Source: Burkholderia cenocepacia (GTDB lineage Bacteria > Pseudomonadota > Gammaproteobacteria > Burkholderiales > Burkholderiaceae). Taken from it: a DNA stretch of 64,000 nt. This document shows, in pieces, positions 49,259 to 57,813 of this stretch; within the stretch, counting starts at the first letter, position 1, and each line of letters opens with the position of its first letter. A model generated the notes under the pieces. The model ran no database searches. It had not been told where the DNA came from and saw only the letters and a list, made by a program, of their open reading frames with translations. The stretch is taken from assembly GCF_014211915.1 (NCBI RefSeq), contig NZ_CP060039.1, forward strand, positions 2,666,001-2,730,000, given 5' to 3'. Position numbers and translations under genes: made by a program.

Positions 49259-49283
49259 AACGGCCAACCCATAGGAGATATCA

Positions 49284-49811
49284 ATGGAATTCATCGACTC
49301 GATTAAGGCACGTATCCCCGACTACGCGAAGGACATTCGCCTGAACCTCGACGGCACGATCTCGCGCTCGTCGCTCGAAGGCACCGACGCGGTCGGCGTG
49401 GCACTGGCGGCGGCCATCGCGGCGAAGAGCACGGTGCTCGTGAAGACGATCCGCGAAGCCGGCGTGCTGTCGCCCGAAGAGACGAACGCCGTGCTGACGG
49501 CGGCCGCGCTGATGGGGATGAACAACACCTGGTATCCGTATGTCGAGATGGCCGACGACGCCGACCTGAAGACGCAGCGCGCCGAACTGCGGATGGGCGC
49601 GTATGCGACGCACGGCGGCGTCGACAAGCGCAAGTTCGAGATGTACGCGCTCGCCGCGTCGATCGTCGGCAAGTGCCACTTCTGCGTGAAGTCGCACTAT
49701 GCGCTGCTGAAGAACGAGCAAGGGATGACCGTCACGCAACTGCGCGACGTCGGCCGCATCGCGTCGGTGATCAACGCCGCCGCGCAGGTGATCGCCGCCG
49801 AAGGCGAATAA
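49284..49811 (+). CDS. ahpD: Alkyl hydroperoxide reductase D
   Basis: 175 aa, with AGGAGAT 5 nt before ATG 49284. Carboxymuconolactone-decarboxylase-like fold with the redox CxxC in GKCHFCVKSHY (~132-135) and the conserved His and Glu (HGGVDKRKFEMY). It accepts electrons from a lipoyl-dependent dehydrogenase and recycles AhpC. Confidence 0.95.
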   Translation: MEFIDSIKARIPDYAKDIRLNLDGTISRSSLEGTDAVGVALAAAIAAKSTVLVKTIREAGVLSPEETNAVLTAAALMGMNNTWYPYVEMADDADLKTQRAELRMGAYATHGGVDKRKFEMYALAASIVGKCHFCVKSHYALLKNEQGMTVTQLRDVGRIASVINAAAQVIAAEGE

Positions 49812-49853
49812 GCGTGCGCCGCGCGTGGCCGTGAGCCGCGCCTGCTGCCAACG

Positions 49854-49881
49854 AAAATGCCACGCATTCGCGTGGCATTTT
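49854..49881. terminator. Bidirectional terminator between ahpD and ispF
   Basis: AAAATGCCACGC-ATTC-GCGTGGCATTTT, a perfect 12-bp stem with a tetraloop between convergent genes. Confidence 0.92.
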
Positions 49882-49941
49882 TCATTTCGGCGGCACGGCG
49901 CCCGGCGCGCGGCGTGAACCGCACGCCGCCACGGCCGGACG

Positions 49942-50427
49942 TCAGGCGCCCTGCTTGACCAGCAGCGCGGCAGCCTGCGCCTCGATCCCCTCGCCGCGGC
50001 CGAGATAGCCGAGCTTCTCGTTGGTCTTCGCCTTCACGTTCACGCGCTCGAGCGGCAGCCCGAGATCCGCCGCGATGTTCGCGCGCATCCCGTCGATATG
50101 CGGCGCGAGCTTCGGCGCCTGCGCGATCACGGTGCTGTCGACGTTCTGGATCGCGAAGCCGGCCGCCTTCACGCGCTCGGCGCACGCGCGCAGCAGCACG
50201 CGGCTGTCCGCACCCTTGAACGCCGCGTCGGTATCGGAGAAATGGCGGCCGATGTCGCCGAGCGCCGCCGCGCCGAACAGCGCGTCGGTGATCGCATGCA
50301 GCAGCACGTCCGCGTCCGAGTGGCCGAGCAGGCCGCGCTCGTACGGAATCGTCACGCCGCCGATGATGAGGGGGCGCCCTTCGACGAGCTGGTGCACGTC
50401 ATAGCCTTGTCCGATTCTGAAATCCAT
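49942..50427 (-). CDS. ispF: 2-C-methyl-D-erythritol 2,4-cyclodiphosphate synthase
   Basis: MEP isoprenoid pathway, 161 aa from ATG 50427 ([14 protein letters not shown]). Metal ligands Asp and His in GYDVHQ (~8-10) and His in [18 protein letters not shown] (~34-42). The ATP-side loop DADVL and C-terminal [16 protein letters not shown] are also seen. It follows ispD by 29 nt in the same direction. Confidence 0.96.
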   Translation of the reverse strand: MDFRIGQGYDVHQLVEGRPLIIGGVTIPYERGLLGHSDADVLLHAITDALFGAAALGDIGRHFSDTDAAFKGADSRVLLRACAERVKAAGFAIQNVDSTVIAQAPKLAPHIDGMRANIAADLGLPLERVNVKAKTNEKLGYLGRGEGIEAQAAALLVKQGA

Positions 50428-50456
50428 GCGTAATCCGGTTTGAGATGGGGGAAAAG

Positions 50457-51167
50457 TCAGGAAGCGTTCGCGGGGCGCGCGAGAATCGCCTCCGCGAGCG
50501 CGAAATCTTCCGGGTACGTGACCTTGAAGTTGCGCAGGCTGCCCTGCACGACGCGCGGCGTATGGCCGGCCCACTCGATCGCGCTCGCTTCGTCGGTCAG
50601 GTCGTGCCCTTCGCGCTGCGCCCGCAGGATCGCTTCGCGCAGCATGCCGATGCGGAACATCTGCGGGGTCTGCGCCTGCCACAGCGCGTCGCGCGACTCG
50701 GTGCGCGCGATCGCGTCACCGCCGGCCGGCACCCGCTTGAGCGTATCGGCCACCGGCAGCGCGACGATCCCGCCGACCGGGTCGTCCTTCAGCGTCGCGA
50801 CGAGCGTGCGGATCAGCTCGGGCGTGATGCCGGGGCGCGCGGCGTCGTGCACCAGCACCCAGTCGTGGTCGGTCGCGCCGAATTCGGCCAGTTCCAGCAG
50901 CCCGTTGAGCACCGACGCCTGCCGCGAGCCGCCGCCGCAGCGGCGCACCGCGAAGCGCAGGCCCGCGAAGCGGCGTGCATCGAAATGGGAATCGTCGGGC
51001 GCGAGCACGACGAGCGTCTGCGCGAATTCGCTGCACGCGTCGAACGCGGCAAGCGTGTAGTGCAGCAGCGCGCGGCCGGCCAGCGTGCGGTATTGCTTCG
51101 GCACGGCCGAACCGGAACGGCTGCCCGTGCCGGCGCAGGGAATCAGGGCGAAAAGTCGGGGAGTCAC
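50457..51167 (-). CDS. ispD: 2-C-methyl-D-erythritol 4-phosphate cytidylyltransferase
   Basis: 236 aa. N-terminal nucleotidyltransferase loop [21 protein letters not shown] (Arg and Lys for CTP), [18 protein letters not shown] (~100) and the C-terminal [10 protein letters not shown] are the family marks. Forms CDP-ME from MEP and CTP. Divergent from mfd. Confidence 0.96.
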   Translation of the reverse strand: MTPRLFALIPCAGTGSRSGSAVPKQYRTLAGRALLHYTLAAFDACSEFAQTLVVLAPDDSHFDARRFAGLRFAVRRCGGGSRQASVLNGLLELAEFGATDHDWVLVHDAARPGITPELIRTLVATLKDDPVGGIVALPVADTLKRVPAGGDAIARTESRDALWQAQTPQMFRIGMLREAILRAQREGHDLTDEASAIEWAGHTPRVVQGSLRNFKVTYPEDFALAEAILARPANAS

Positions 51168-51207
51168 GAAAGGAAACGCCGGAAAGGTGAAATCGAGAAG
51201 CGGATTT

Positions 51208-51213
51208 TATAAT
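51208..51213 (+). promoter_or_regulatory. mfd -10 element
   Basis: Perfect TATAAT, 62 nt ahead of the mfd start; the -35 at 17 bp (AGGTGA) is poor. Confidence 0.45.
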
Positions 51214-51274
51214 AGGTCTTTCGTCTCGACCGGCGCACCGCGCTGCGCCCGTGCACGCCACCCCTGTCGTCCCT

Positions 51275-54200
51275 ATGCCAGATAACGCTTCCACCCCGTC
51301 CGCTTCACCCGTTGCCCGCGTCAAGCCCGGTCAGCGTTTCGCCTTCGACGGCGCGCACGGCTCCGCCGACGCGCTCGCCATCGCCCGGTATCTCGCCGAC
51401 AACCGCCAGGACGTGCCGCTCCTCGCGGTGATCTGCGCGAACGCGGTCGACGCGCAGCGGCTGTCGCAGGAAATCCGCTACTTCTCGCCCGACGCGCGCG
51501 TGCGCCTGCTGCCCGACTGGGAAACGCTGCCGTACGACACGTTCTCGCCGCACCAGGACCTCGTGTCCGAGCGGCTGGCCACGTTGCACGACCTCGGCGA
51601 GGGCCGCTGCGACATCCTGCTCGTGCCCGCCACCACCGCGCTGTACCGGATGCCGCCCGCGTCGTTCATGGCCGCGTACACGTTCGCGTTCGCGCAGGGC
51701 GAGCGGCTCGACGAGGCGAAGCTGAAGGCGCAGCTCACGCTGGCCGGCTACGAGCACGTGAGCCAGGTCGTGCGCCCCGGCGAATACTGCGTGCGCGGCT
51801 CGCTGATCGACCTGTACCCGATGGGCTCGCCGCTGCCGTACCGGATCGACCTGTTCGACGACCAGGTCGATTCGATCCGCGCGTTCGATCCCGACACGCA
51901 GCGCAGCCTCTACCCGGTGCGCGACGTGCGCCTGTTGCCCGGCCGCGAGTTCCCGTTCGACGAAGCCGCGCGCACGGCCTTCCGCAGCCGCTGGCGCGAA
52001 ACCTTCGAAGGCGACCCGAGCCGCGCGCCGATCTACAAGGACATCGGCAACGGCGTGCCGTCGGCCGGCATCGAGTATTACCTGCCGCTGTTCTTCGACG
52101 AGACGGCCACGCTGTTCCACTACCTGCCGCAGGACGCGCACCTCGTGTTCACCGGCGACCTCGAAGCGTCGATCCGCCGCTTCACGGCCGATACGAAGCA
52201 GCGTCACGCGTTCCTCGCGCACGATCGCGAGCGGCCGATCCTCGAACCGCAGCGACTGTTCCTGTCCGACGAGGATTTCTTCGCGTTCGCGAAGCCGTTC
52301 GCGCGCGTCGTGCTGCCCGCGCAGCCGGCCGGCGGCTGGGCGACCGCCCTGCCCGAGCTCACCGTCGACCGCCATGCGGACGATCCGCTCGCGTCGCTGC
52401 GCACGTTCGTCGAATCGTCGGGCAAGCGCGTGCTGCTGACGGTCGAATCGGCCGGCCGTCGGGAAACGATCCTGCAACTGCTCGCCGAACATCACCTGCG
52501 GCCGTCGTCGAACGACGATTTCGCGAGCTGGCTGGCGAGCGATGCGCGCTTCGCGCTCGGCGTCGCGCCGCTCGCGAACGGCTTCGCGGTACCGGGCGAA
52601 GGCTATGCGATCGTCACCGAAACCGAGCTGTACGGCGCGCTCGGCCGCCGCGCGGGCCGCCGCCGGCAGGAACAGGCGAGCAACGTCGACGCGATGGTGC
52701 GCGACCTGTCCGAGCTGAAGGTCGGCGACCCGGTCGTCCACGCGCAGCACGGCATCGGCCGCTACATGGGCCTCGTGTCGATGGATCTCGGCGAAGGCGA
52801 GACCGAATTCCTGCATCTCGAATACTCGGGAGACAGCAAGCTCTACGTGCCCGTCGCGCAACTGCACGTGATCTCGCGCTACAGCGGCGCCGATCCCGAC
52901 AGCGCGCCGCTGCACGCGCTCGGCTCCGGCCAGTGGGAGCGCGCGAAGCGCAAGGCCGCGCAGCAGATCCGCGATACGGCCGCCGAGCTGCTGAACCTGT
53001 ACGCGCGCCGCGCGGCCCGTGAAGGCCACGCGTTCTCGCTCGACCCGCGCGACTACGTGAAATTCGCCGAAAGCTTCGGCTTCGAGGAAACGCCCGACCA
53101 GGCCGCGGCGATCGCGGCCGTGATCGGCGACATGACGAGCGGCAAGCCGATGGACCGCCTCGTGTGCGGCGACGTCGGCTTCGGCAAGACCGAGGTCGCG
53201 CTGCGTGCGGCGTTCATCGCGGTGCTGGGCGGCAAGCAGGTCGCGCTGCTGTCGCCGACCACGCTGCTCGCCGAGCAGCACACGCAGACCTTCGCGGACC
53301 GCTTCGCGGACTGGCCGGTGCGCATCGTCGAGCTGTCACGCTTCAAGACCGCGAAGGAAGTGAATGCGGCGATCGCGCAGATCAACGAAGGCAGCGTCGA
53401 CATCGTGATCGGCACGCACAAGCTGCTGTCGTCTGACGTGCAGTTCAAGCGTCTCGGCCTCGTGATCATCGACGAGGAACACCGCTTCGGCGTGCGCCAG
53501 AAGGAAGCGCTGAAGGCGCTGCGCGCGGAAGTCGACGTGCTGACGCTCACCGCGACGCCGATCCCGCGTACGCTCGGGATGGCGCTCGAGGGGCTACGCG
53601 ATTTCTCGGTGATCGCGACCGCGCCGCAGAAGCGGCTCGCGATCAAGACCTTCGTGCGCCGCGAGGAAGAAAGCGTGATCCGCGAGGCGATGCTGCGCGA
53701 GCTCAAGCGCGGCGGCCAGGTGTACTTCCTGCACAACGAAGTCGAGACGATCGAGAACCGCAAGGCAATGCTCGAGGCGCTCGTGCCCGAGGCGCGCATC
53801 GTGATCGCGCACGGCCAGATGCACGAGCGCGAACTCGAACGCGTGATGCGCGATTTCGTCGCGCAGCGCGCGAACGTGCTGCTGTGCACGACCATCATCG
53901 AGACCGGCATCGACGTGCCGAGCGCGAACACGATCATCATGCACCGCGCGGACAAATTCGGCCTCGCGCAGCTTCACCAGTTGCGCGGCCGCGTCGGCCG
54001 CTCGCACCACCAGGCCTACGCGTACCTGCTGGTGCACGATCCGCAGTCGCTGACCAAGCAGGCGCAGCGCCGGCTGGAAGCGATCCAGCAGATGGAGGAA
54101 CTCGGCTCGGGCTTCTATCTCGCGATGCACGACCTGGAGATCCGCGGCACCGGCGAAGTGCTCGGCGACAAGCAGTCGGGCGAAATCCACGAGATCGGCT

Positions 54201-54745
54201 TCCAGCTCTATACGGACATGCTGAACGACGCGGTGAAGGCGCTGAAGAACGGCAAGGAGCCCGACCTCACTGCCCCGCTCGCCGCGACGACCGAAATCAA
54301 CCTGCATGCGCCCGCGATCCTGCCGGCCGATTACTGCGCGGACGTGCAGGAGCGGCTGTCGCTGTACAAGCGGCTCGCGAACTGCGAGCACGGCGACGCG
54401 ATCGACGGCATCCAGGAAGAGCTGATCGACCGTTTCGGCAAGCTGCCGCCGCAGGCGCACGCGCTCGTCGAGACGCACCGGCTGCGGATCGCCGCGAAGC
54501 CGCTCGGCATCGTGAAGATCGACGCGAGCGAGGTCGCGATCGGGCTGCAGTTCGAGCCGAATCCGCCGATCGATCCGATGCGGATCATCGAGATGGTGCA
54601 GAAGCATCGCCACATCAAGCTCGCGGGCCAGGACAAGCTGCGCATCGAGACACGCTCGCCCGACCTCGCGATCCGCGTATCGACGATCAAGGAAACGCTG
54701 CGCGCGCTCGGCCCGAAACAGGGGGCGGCCGTCGCGGCGCGCTGA
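51275..54745 (+). CDS. mfd: Transcription-repair coupling factor
   Basis: Removes stalled RNA polymerase and recruits UvrA. 1156 aa from ATG 51275; a GTG eight codons earlier (51251) is possible. N-terminal UvrB-like module (~1-330), the RNA-polymerase interaction domain (LKVGDPVVHAQHGIGRYMGL, ~490), superfamily 2 translocase with Walker A CGDVGFGKTEVALRA (~635), DEEH box in IIDEEHRFGVRQKE, motifs III-VI including RGRVGRSHHQAYAYLL, and the C-terminal TRCF domain. Full normal length. Confidence 0.97.
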   Translation: MPDNASTPSASPVARVKPGQRFAFDGAHGSADALAIARYLADNRQDVPLLAVICANAVDAQRLSQEIRYFSPDARVRLLPDWETLPYDTFSPHQDLVSERLATLHDLGEGRCDILLVPATTALYRMPPASFMAAYTFAFAQGERLDEAKLKAQLTLAGYEHVSQVVRPGEYCVRGSLIDLYPMGSPLPYRIDLFDDQVDSIRAFDPDTQRSLYPVRDVRLLPGREFPFDEAARTAFRSRWRETFEGDPSRAPIYKDIGNGVPSAGIEYYLPLFFDETATLFHYLPQDAHLVFTGDLEASIRRFTADTKQRHAFLAHDRERPILEPQRLFLSDEDFFAFAKPFARVVLPAQPAGGWATALPELTVDRHADDPLASLRTFVESSGKRVLLTVESAGRRETILQLLAEHHLRPSSNDDFASWLASDARFALGVAPLANGFAVPGEGYAIVTETELYGALGRRAGRRRQEQASNVDAMVRDLSELKVGDPVVHAQHGIGRYMGLVSMDLGEGETEFLHLEYSGDSKLYVPVAQLHVISRYSGADPDSAPLHALGSGQWERAKRKAAQQIRDTAAELLNLYARRAAREGHAFSLDPRDYVKFAESFGFEETPDQAAAIAAVIGDMTSGKPMDRLVCGDVGFGKTEVALRAAFIAVLGGKQVALLSPTTLLAEQHTQTFADRFADWPVRIVELSRFKTAKEVNAAIAQINEGSVDIVIGTHKLLSSDVQFKRLGLVIIDEEHRFGVRQKEALKALRAEVDVLTLTATPIPRTLGMALEGLRDFSVIATAPQKRLAIKTFVRREEESVIREAMLRELKRGGQVYFLHNEVETIENRKAMLEALVPEARIVIAHGQMHERELERVMRDFVAQRANVLLCTTIIETGIDVPSANTIIMHRADKFGLAQLHQLRGRVGRSHHQAYAYLLVHDPQSLTKQAQRRLEAIQQMEELGSGFYLAMHDLEIRGTGEVLGDKQSGEIHEIGFQLYTDMLNDAVKALKNGKEPDLTAPLAATTEINLHAPAILPADYCADVQERLSLYKRLANCEHGDAIDGIQEELIDRFGKLPPQAHALVETHRLRIAAKPLGIVKIDASEVAIGLQFEPNPPIDPMRIIEMVQKHRHIKLAGQDKLRIETRSPDLAIRVSTIKETLRALGPKQGAAVAAR

Positions 54746-54849
54746 CGCAATCCCGACGGGCGCGACGTTGCTGCACCGCATCGCGCCCGACGAAGGCGGG
54801 CAGGCGCGTTTTTGAGTATGATTTCCCATTCATCAGACGGAGTTTTGCC

Positions 54850-56070
54850 ATGTCCACTCTCGACGCGACGGCGCCGTCCGCCGCAACCGAAGGCGATGCA
54901 TCGCTCGTCAGCCTGCCCTGGGTCAAGCAACTCGTGTCGATGGACACGACGAGCCGCGTGCCGAACCTCGGCCTGATCGAAACGGTACGCGACGCGCTCG
55001 CCGCGAAGGGCATCGCGTCGACGATCACGCACGATCCGCGTGAAGGCTGGGCGAACCTGTTTGCCACCGTGCCCGCGCACGACGGTTCGACGAACGGCGG
55101 CATCGTGCTGTCGGGCCACACCGACGTCGTGCCGGTCGACGGCCAGCAATGGGACAGCAACCCGTTCGCGCCGGAAATCCGCGACGGCCGCCTGTACGGC
55201 CGCGGCACCTGCGACATGAAGGGCTTCATCGGCGCGGCGCTCGCGCTGCTGCCCGAGATGCAGGCGACGAAGCTCGCGAAGCCGATCCATTTCGCGCTGT
55301 CCTACGACGAGGAAATCGGCTGCGCGGGCGCGCCGCTGATGATCGCCGATCTCGTGAAGCGCGGCGTGCAGCCGTCCGGCTGCATCGTCGGCGAGCCGAC
55401 CAGCATGCGGCCGATCATCGCGCACAAGGGCATCAACGCGTACCGCTGCTGCGTGCGCGGCCACGCCGCGCATTCGTCGCTGACGCCGAAGGGGCTCAAC
55501 GCGATCGAGTATGCGGCCCGCCTGATCTGCCACATCCGCGACATCGCCGACCGTTTCCGTGCCGAAGGCCCGTTCGACGAACTGTACGACGTGCCGTTCA
55601 CCACCGCGCAGACGAGCACGATCCAGGGCGGCAACGCGATCAACACGGTGCCGGCCGAGTGCCGCTTCGACTTCGAATTCCGCAACCTGCCGACGCTCGA
55701 TCCCGAGCAGATCTTCACGCGCATCGAAGCGTATGCGCAGGAAACGCTGCTGCCGCAGATGCTGCGCGAACATCCGAACGCCGCGATCGAATTCTCGAAG
55801 ATCGCCGCGGCGCCCGGCCTCGACGCGACCGAGCAAGCCGCGATCACGCAGCTCGTGCGCGCGCTGACGGCCGACCAGGACAAGCGCAAGGTCGCGTACG
55901 GCACCGAAGCCGGCCTGTTCGCCCGCGCGGGCATTCCGAGCGTCGTGTGCGGGCCCGGCAACATCGAGCAGGCGCACAAGCCGAACGAATATGTCGAGCT
56001 CGCGCAGCTCGCCGGCTGCGAGCAGTTCCTGCGCAAGTTCATTCGCAGCATGTCGGTCGACGCGCACTGA
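54850..56070 (+). CDS. argE: Acetylornithine deacetylase (M20 family)
   Basis: 406 aa from ATG 54850. Di-zinc M20 peptidase-fold: first His in IVLSGHTDVVPVDG (~80), bridging Asp in RGTCDMKGFIGAALA (~115), Glu pair in SYDEEIGCAGAP (~150), and a dimerisation lid. The proline/arginine-biosynthesis ArgE signature is good, but close paralogues hydrolyse other N-acyl amino acids, so the symbol is probable. The PLP enzyme gene follows 60 nt later. Confidence 0.85.
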   Translation: MSTLDATAPSAATEGDASLVSLPWVKQLVSMDTTSRVPNLGLIETVRDALAAKGIASTITHDPREGWANLFATVPAHDGSTNGGIVLSGHTDVVPVDGQQWDSNPFAPEIRDGRLYGRGTCDMKGFIGAALALLPEMQATKLAKPIHFALSYDEEIGCAGAPLMIADLVKRGVQPSGCIVGEPTSMRPIIAHKGINAYRCCVRGHAAHSSLTPKGLNAIEYAARLICHIRDIADRFRAEGPFDELYDVPFTTAQTSTIQGGNAINTVPAECRFDFEFRNLPTLDPEQIFTRIEAYAQETLLPQMLREHPNAAIEFSKIAAAPGLDATEQAAITQLVRALTADQDKRKVAYGTEAGLFARAGIPSVVCGPGNIEQAHKPNEYVELAQLAGCEQFLRKFIRSMSVDAH

Positions 56071-56130
56071 CTGCCTCCCGCCACGCCGGCCCGCGTGTGC
56101 GGGTCGGCCCACTCCGCCACCCGCCACGTC

Positions 56131-57150
56131 ATGTCGACTGAACAACAGGGCACTGCCCATACGACGATCGACGGCGAGCCGATTCCGACGCTCGACGAAA
56201 TCGCCGCGCAGCATTTCGCGTTGTCACCCTGGGTCGCGCGCACGCCCGTGTTCGAGCGCGCCGATCTGCCCTCCCTCGAAGGCACGCACGTCAACTTCAA
56301 GTTCGAGCTGTTGCAGGCGAGCGGCAGCTTCAAGGCGCGCGGCGCGTTCACGCACCTGCTCGCGCTCGACGAAGACCGCAAGAACGCGGGCGTCACCTGC
56401 GTATCGGCCGGCAATCATGCGGCAGCCGTCGCGTATGCGGCGATGCGGCTCGGCAGCAGCGCGAAGGTCGTGATGTTCCATACCGCGAGCCCGACGCGCA
56501 TCGCGCAGTGCAAGCAGTACCGCGCGGAAGTCGTGCTGGCAGGCAGCGCGTCGCAGGCGTTCGATCTCGTGCGGCGCATCGAGGCCGAGGAAGGCCGCTT
56601 CTTCATTCATCCGTTCAACGGCTATCACACGATCCTCGGCACCGCGACGCTCGGCTACGAATGGGCGACGCAGACGCCGGACCTCGACGCGGTGATCGCG
56701 CCGATCGGCGGCGGCGGGCTCGCGGCCGGCATGGCGACCGCGCTGCGGCTCGCGAATCCGCGCGTGCACGTGTACGGCGTCGAGCCGGAAGGCGCCGACG
56801 CGATGAGCCGCAGCTTCGCGGCCAATCACACGATCAAGATGAGCGCGATGCAGACGATCGCCGATTCGCTGATGGCGCCGCATACCGAGGAATATAGCTA
56901 CCAGCTGTGCCGGCGCCACCTCGACCGCATCGTCACCGTCTCCGACGACGCGCTGCGCGCCGCGATGCTGTTCCTGTTCTCGCACCTGAAACTGTCGGTC
57001 GAGCCGGCCTGTGCGGCCGCGCTCGCCGCGCTGCTCGGCCCGCTGCGCGAAACGCTGCAGGGCAAGCGCGTCGGCGTGCTGCTGTCGGGCACGAATACCG
57101 ATCCCGCCACGCTCGGCATGCATCTCGCGCACGCGCAACTGCAGCACTGA
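56131..57150 (+). CDS. PLP-dependent threonine/serine dehydratase-like enzyme
   Basis: 339 aa from ATG 56131. Fold-type II PLP enzyme: Schiff-base Lys in QASGSFKARGAFTH (~68), the Asn loop SAGNHAAAVAYAAM (~95), and the phosphate-binding glycine loop APIGGGGLAAGM (~195). There is no C-terminal ACT regulatory domain, so it is a catabolic-type ammonia-lyase or related deaminase rather than biosynthetic IlvA. Adjacent to the argE-like gene, possibly in one unit acting on amino-acid derivatives. Confidence 0.85.
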   Translation: MSTEQQGTAHTTIDGEPIPTLDEIAAQHFALSPWVARTPVFERADLPSLEGTHVNFKFELLQASGSFKARGAFTHLLALDEDRKNAGVTCVSAGNHAAAVAYAAMRLGSSAKVVMFHTASPTRIAQCKQYRAEVVLAGSASQAFDLVRRIEAEEGRFFIHPFNGYHTILGTATLGYEWATQTPDLDAVIAPIGGGGLAAGMATALRLANPRVHVYGVEPEGADAMSRSFAANHTIKMSAMQTIADSLMAPHTEEYSYQLCRRHLDRIVTVSDDALRAAMLFLFSHLKLSVEPACAAALAALLGPLRETLQGKRVGVLLSGTNTDPATLGMHLAHAQLQH

Positions 57151-57180
57151 CTCCGCACCGCGCGTGCGCAGACCATCCTA

Positions 57181-57221
57181 GGGTTATCCCCAGATTATGT
57201 TGACAGCCCTGTTGATAACCC
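57181..57221. repeat. Inverted GGGTTATC/GATAACCC pair with DnaA-box-like cores
   Basis: GGGTTATC (57181-57188) and GATAACCC (57214-57221) are 25 nt apart. They contain TTATCCCCA on one strand and TTATCAACA on the other, each close to TTATCCACA. A 12-nt near direct repeat TGTTGACAGCCC/TGTTGATAACCC (57200-57223) overlaps. Function not known. Confidence 0.45.
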
Positions 57222-57295
57222 GCTGGACCCGCACGCAAGTGGTTGAGCGCGCAGCGTTTTGCACGCGCGAAGGTCGATCGTCACGAAATGGGCAG

Positions 57296-57730
57296 ATGCG
57301 GCGGCTGGCCGCATGCGCGGCGGCGCTCGCGCTGCTCGCCGGTTGCGCGGCAGCGCCCTCGTCCATCTCGGGCGCGCAACCGGCATCCTGCACGCAACCT
57401 GGCGAAAGCCGCATGCTGCAGGCCGACCTGCTGTTCGGGCGCGACATCGCCGGGCGCGGCCCCGTCACCGATGCCGAGCGCGCGGCATTCCTCGCCGACA
57501 CGGTCACGCCGCGCTTTCCCGACGGCCTCACCTACTGGGACACGCACGGCCAGTGGCGCGACCGCTCGACCGGTGGCGTCACGCGCGAAGACAGCTTCGT
57601 GATCCGTATCATCGCCGACGATACGCCGGACACGCGCACACGGCTCGCCGCGATCCGCCAAGCGTACGTCCAGCGATTTCACCAGCAATCGGTCGGCATG
57701 ACCGTGATGCCGGCCTGCGCGTCGTTCTGA
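57296..57730 (+). CDS. DUF3574 lipoprotein
   Basis: 144 aa from ATG 57296. The lipobox LLAGC near residue 15 predicts lipid modification. The mature region carries the DUF3574 pattern (LLFGRDIAGRGPVTDAERAAFLAD ... TVTPRFPDGLTYWDTHGQWRD ... YVQRFHQQSVGMTV). Function unknown. A longer start at 57197 would place the lipobox too deep to be a signal. Confidence 0.85.
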   Translation: MRRLAACAAALALLAGCAAAPSSISGAQPASCTQPGESRMLQADLLFGRDIAGRGPVTDAERAAFLADTVTPRFPDGLTYWDTHGQWRDRSTGGVTREDSFVIRIIADDTPDTRTRLAAIRQAYVQRFHQQSVGMTVMPACASF

Positions 57731-57765
57731 TTCGACGTCTTTCGCTGCCGGTCGCGCACAAAAGA

Positions 57766-57787
57766 ACGGGCGCCCGAAGGCGCCCGT
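57766..57787. terminator. Hairpin between DUF3574 gene and mrcA
   Basis: ACGGGCGCC-CGAA-GGCGCCCGT. The T-rich side faces the minus strand (complement of AAAAG at 57760-57764), so it most likely ends mrcA. Confidence 0.75.
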
Positions 57788-57813
57788 CGCATGGCTGAAG
57801 CACAGCGTATCGC

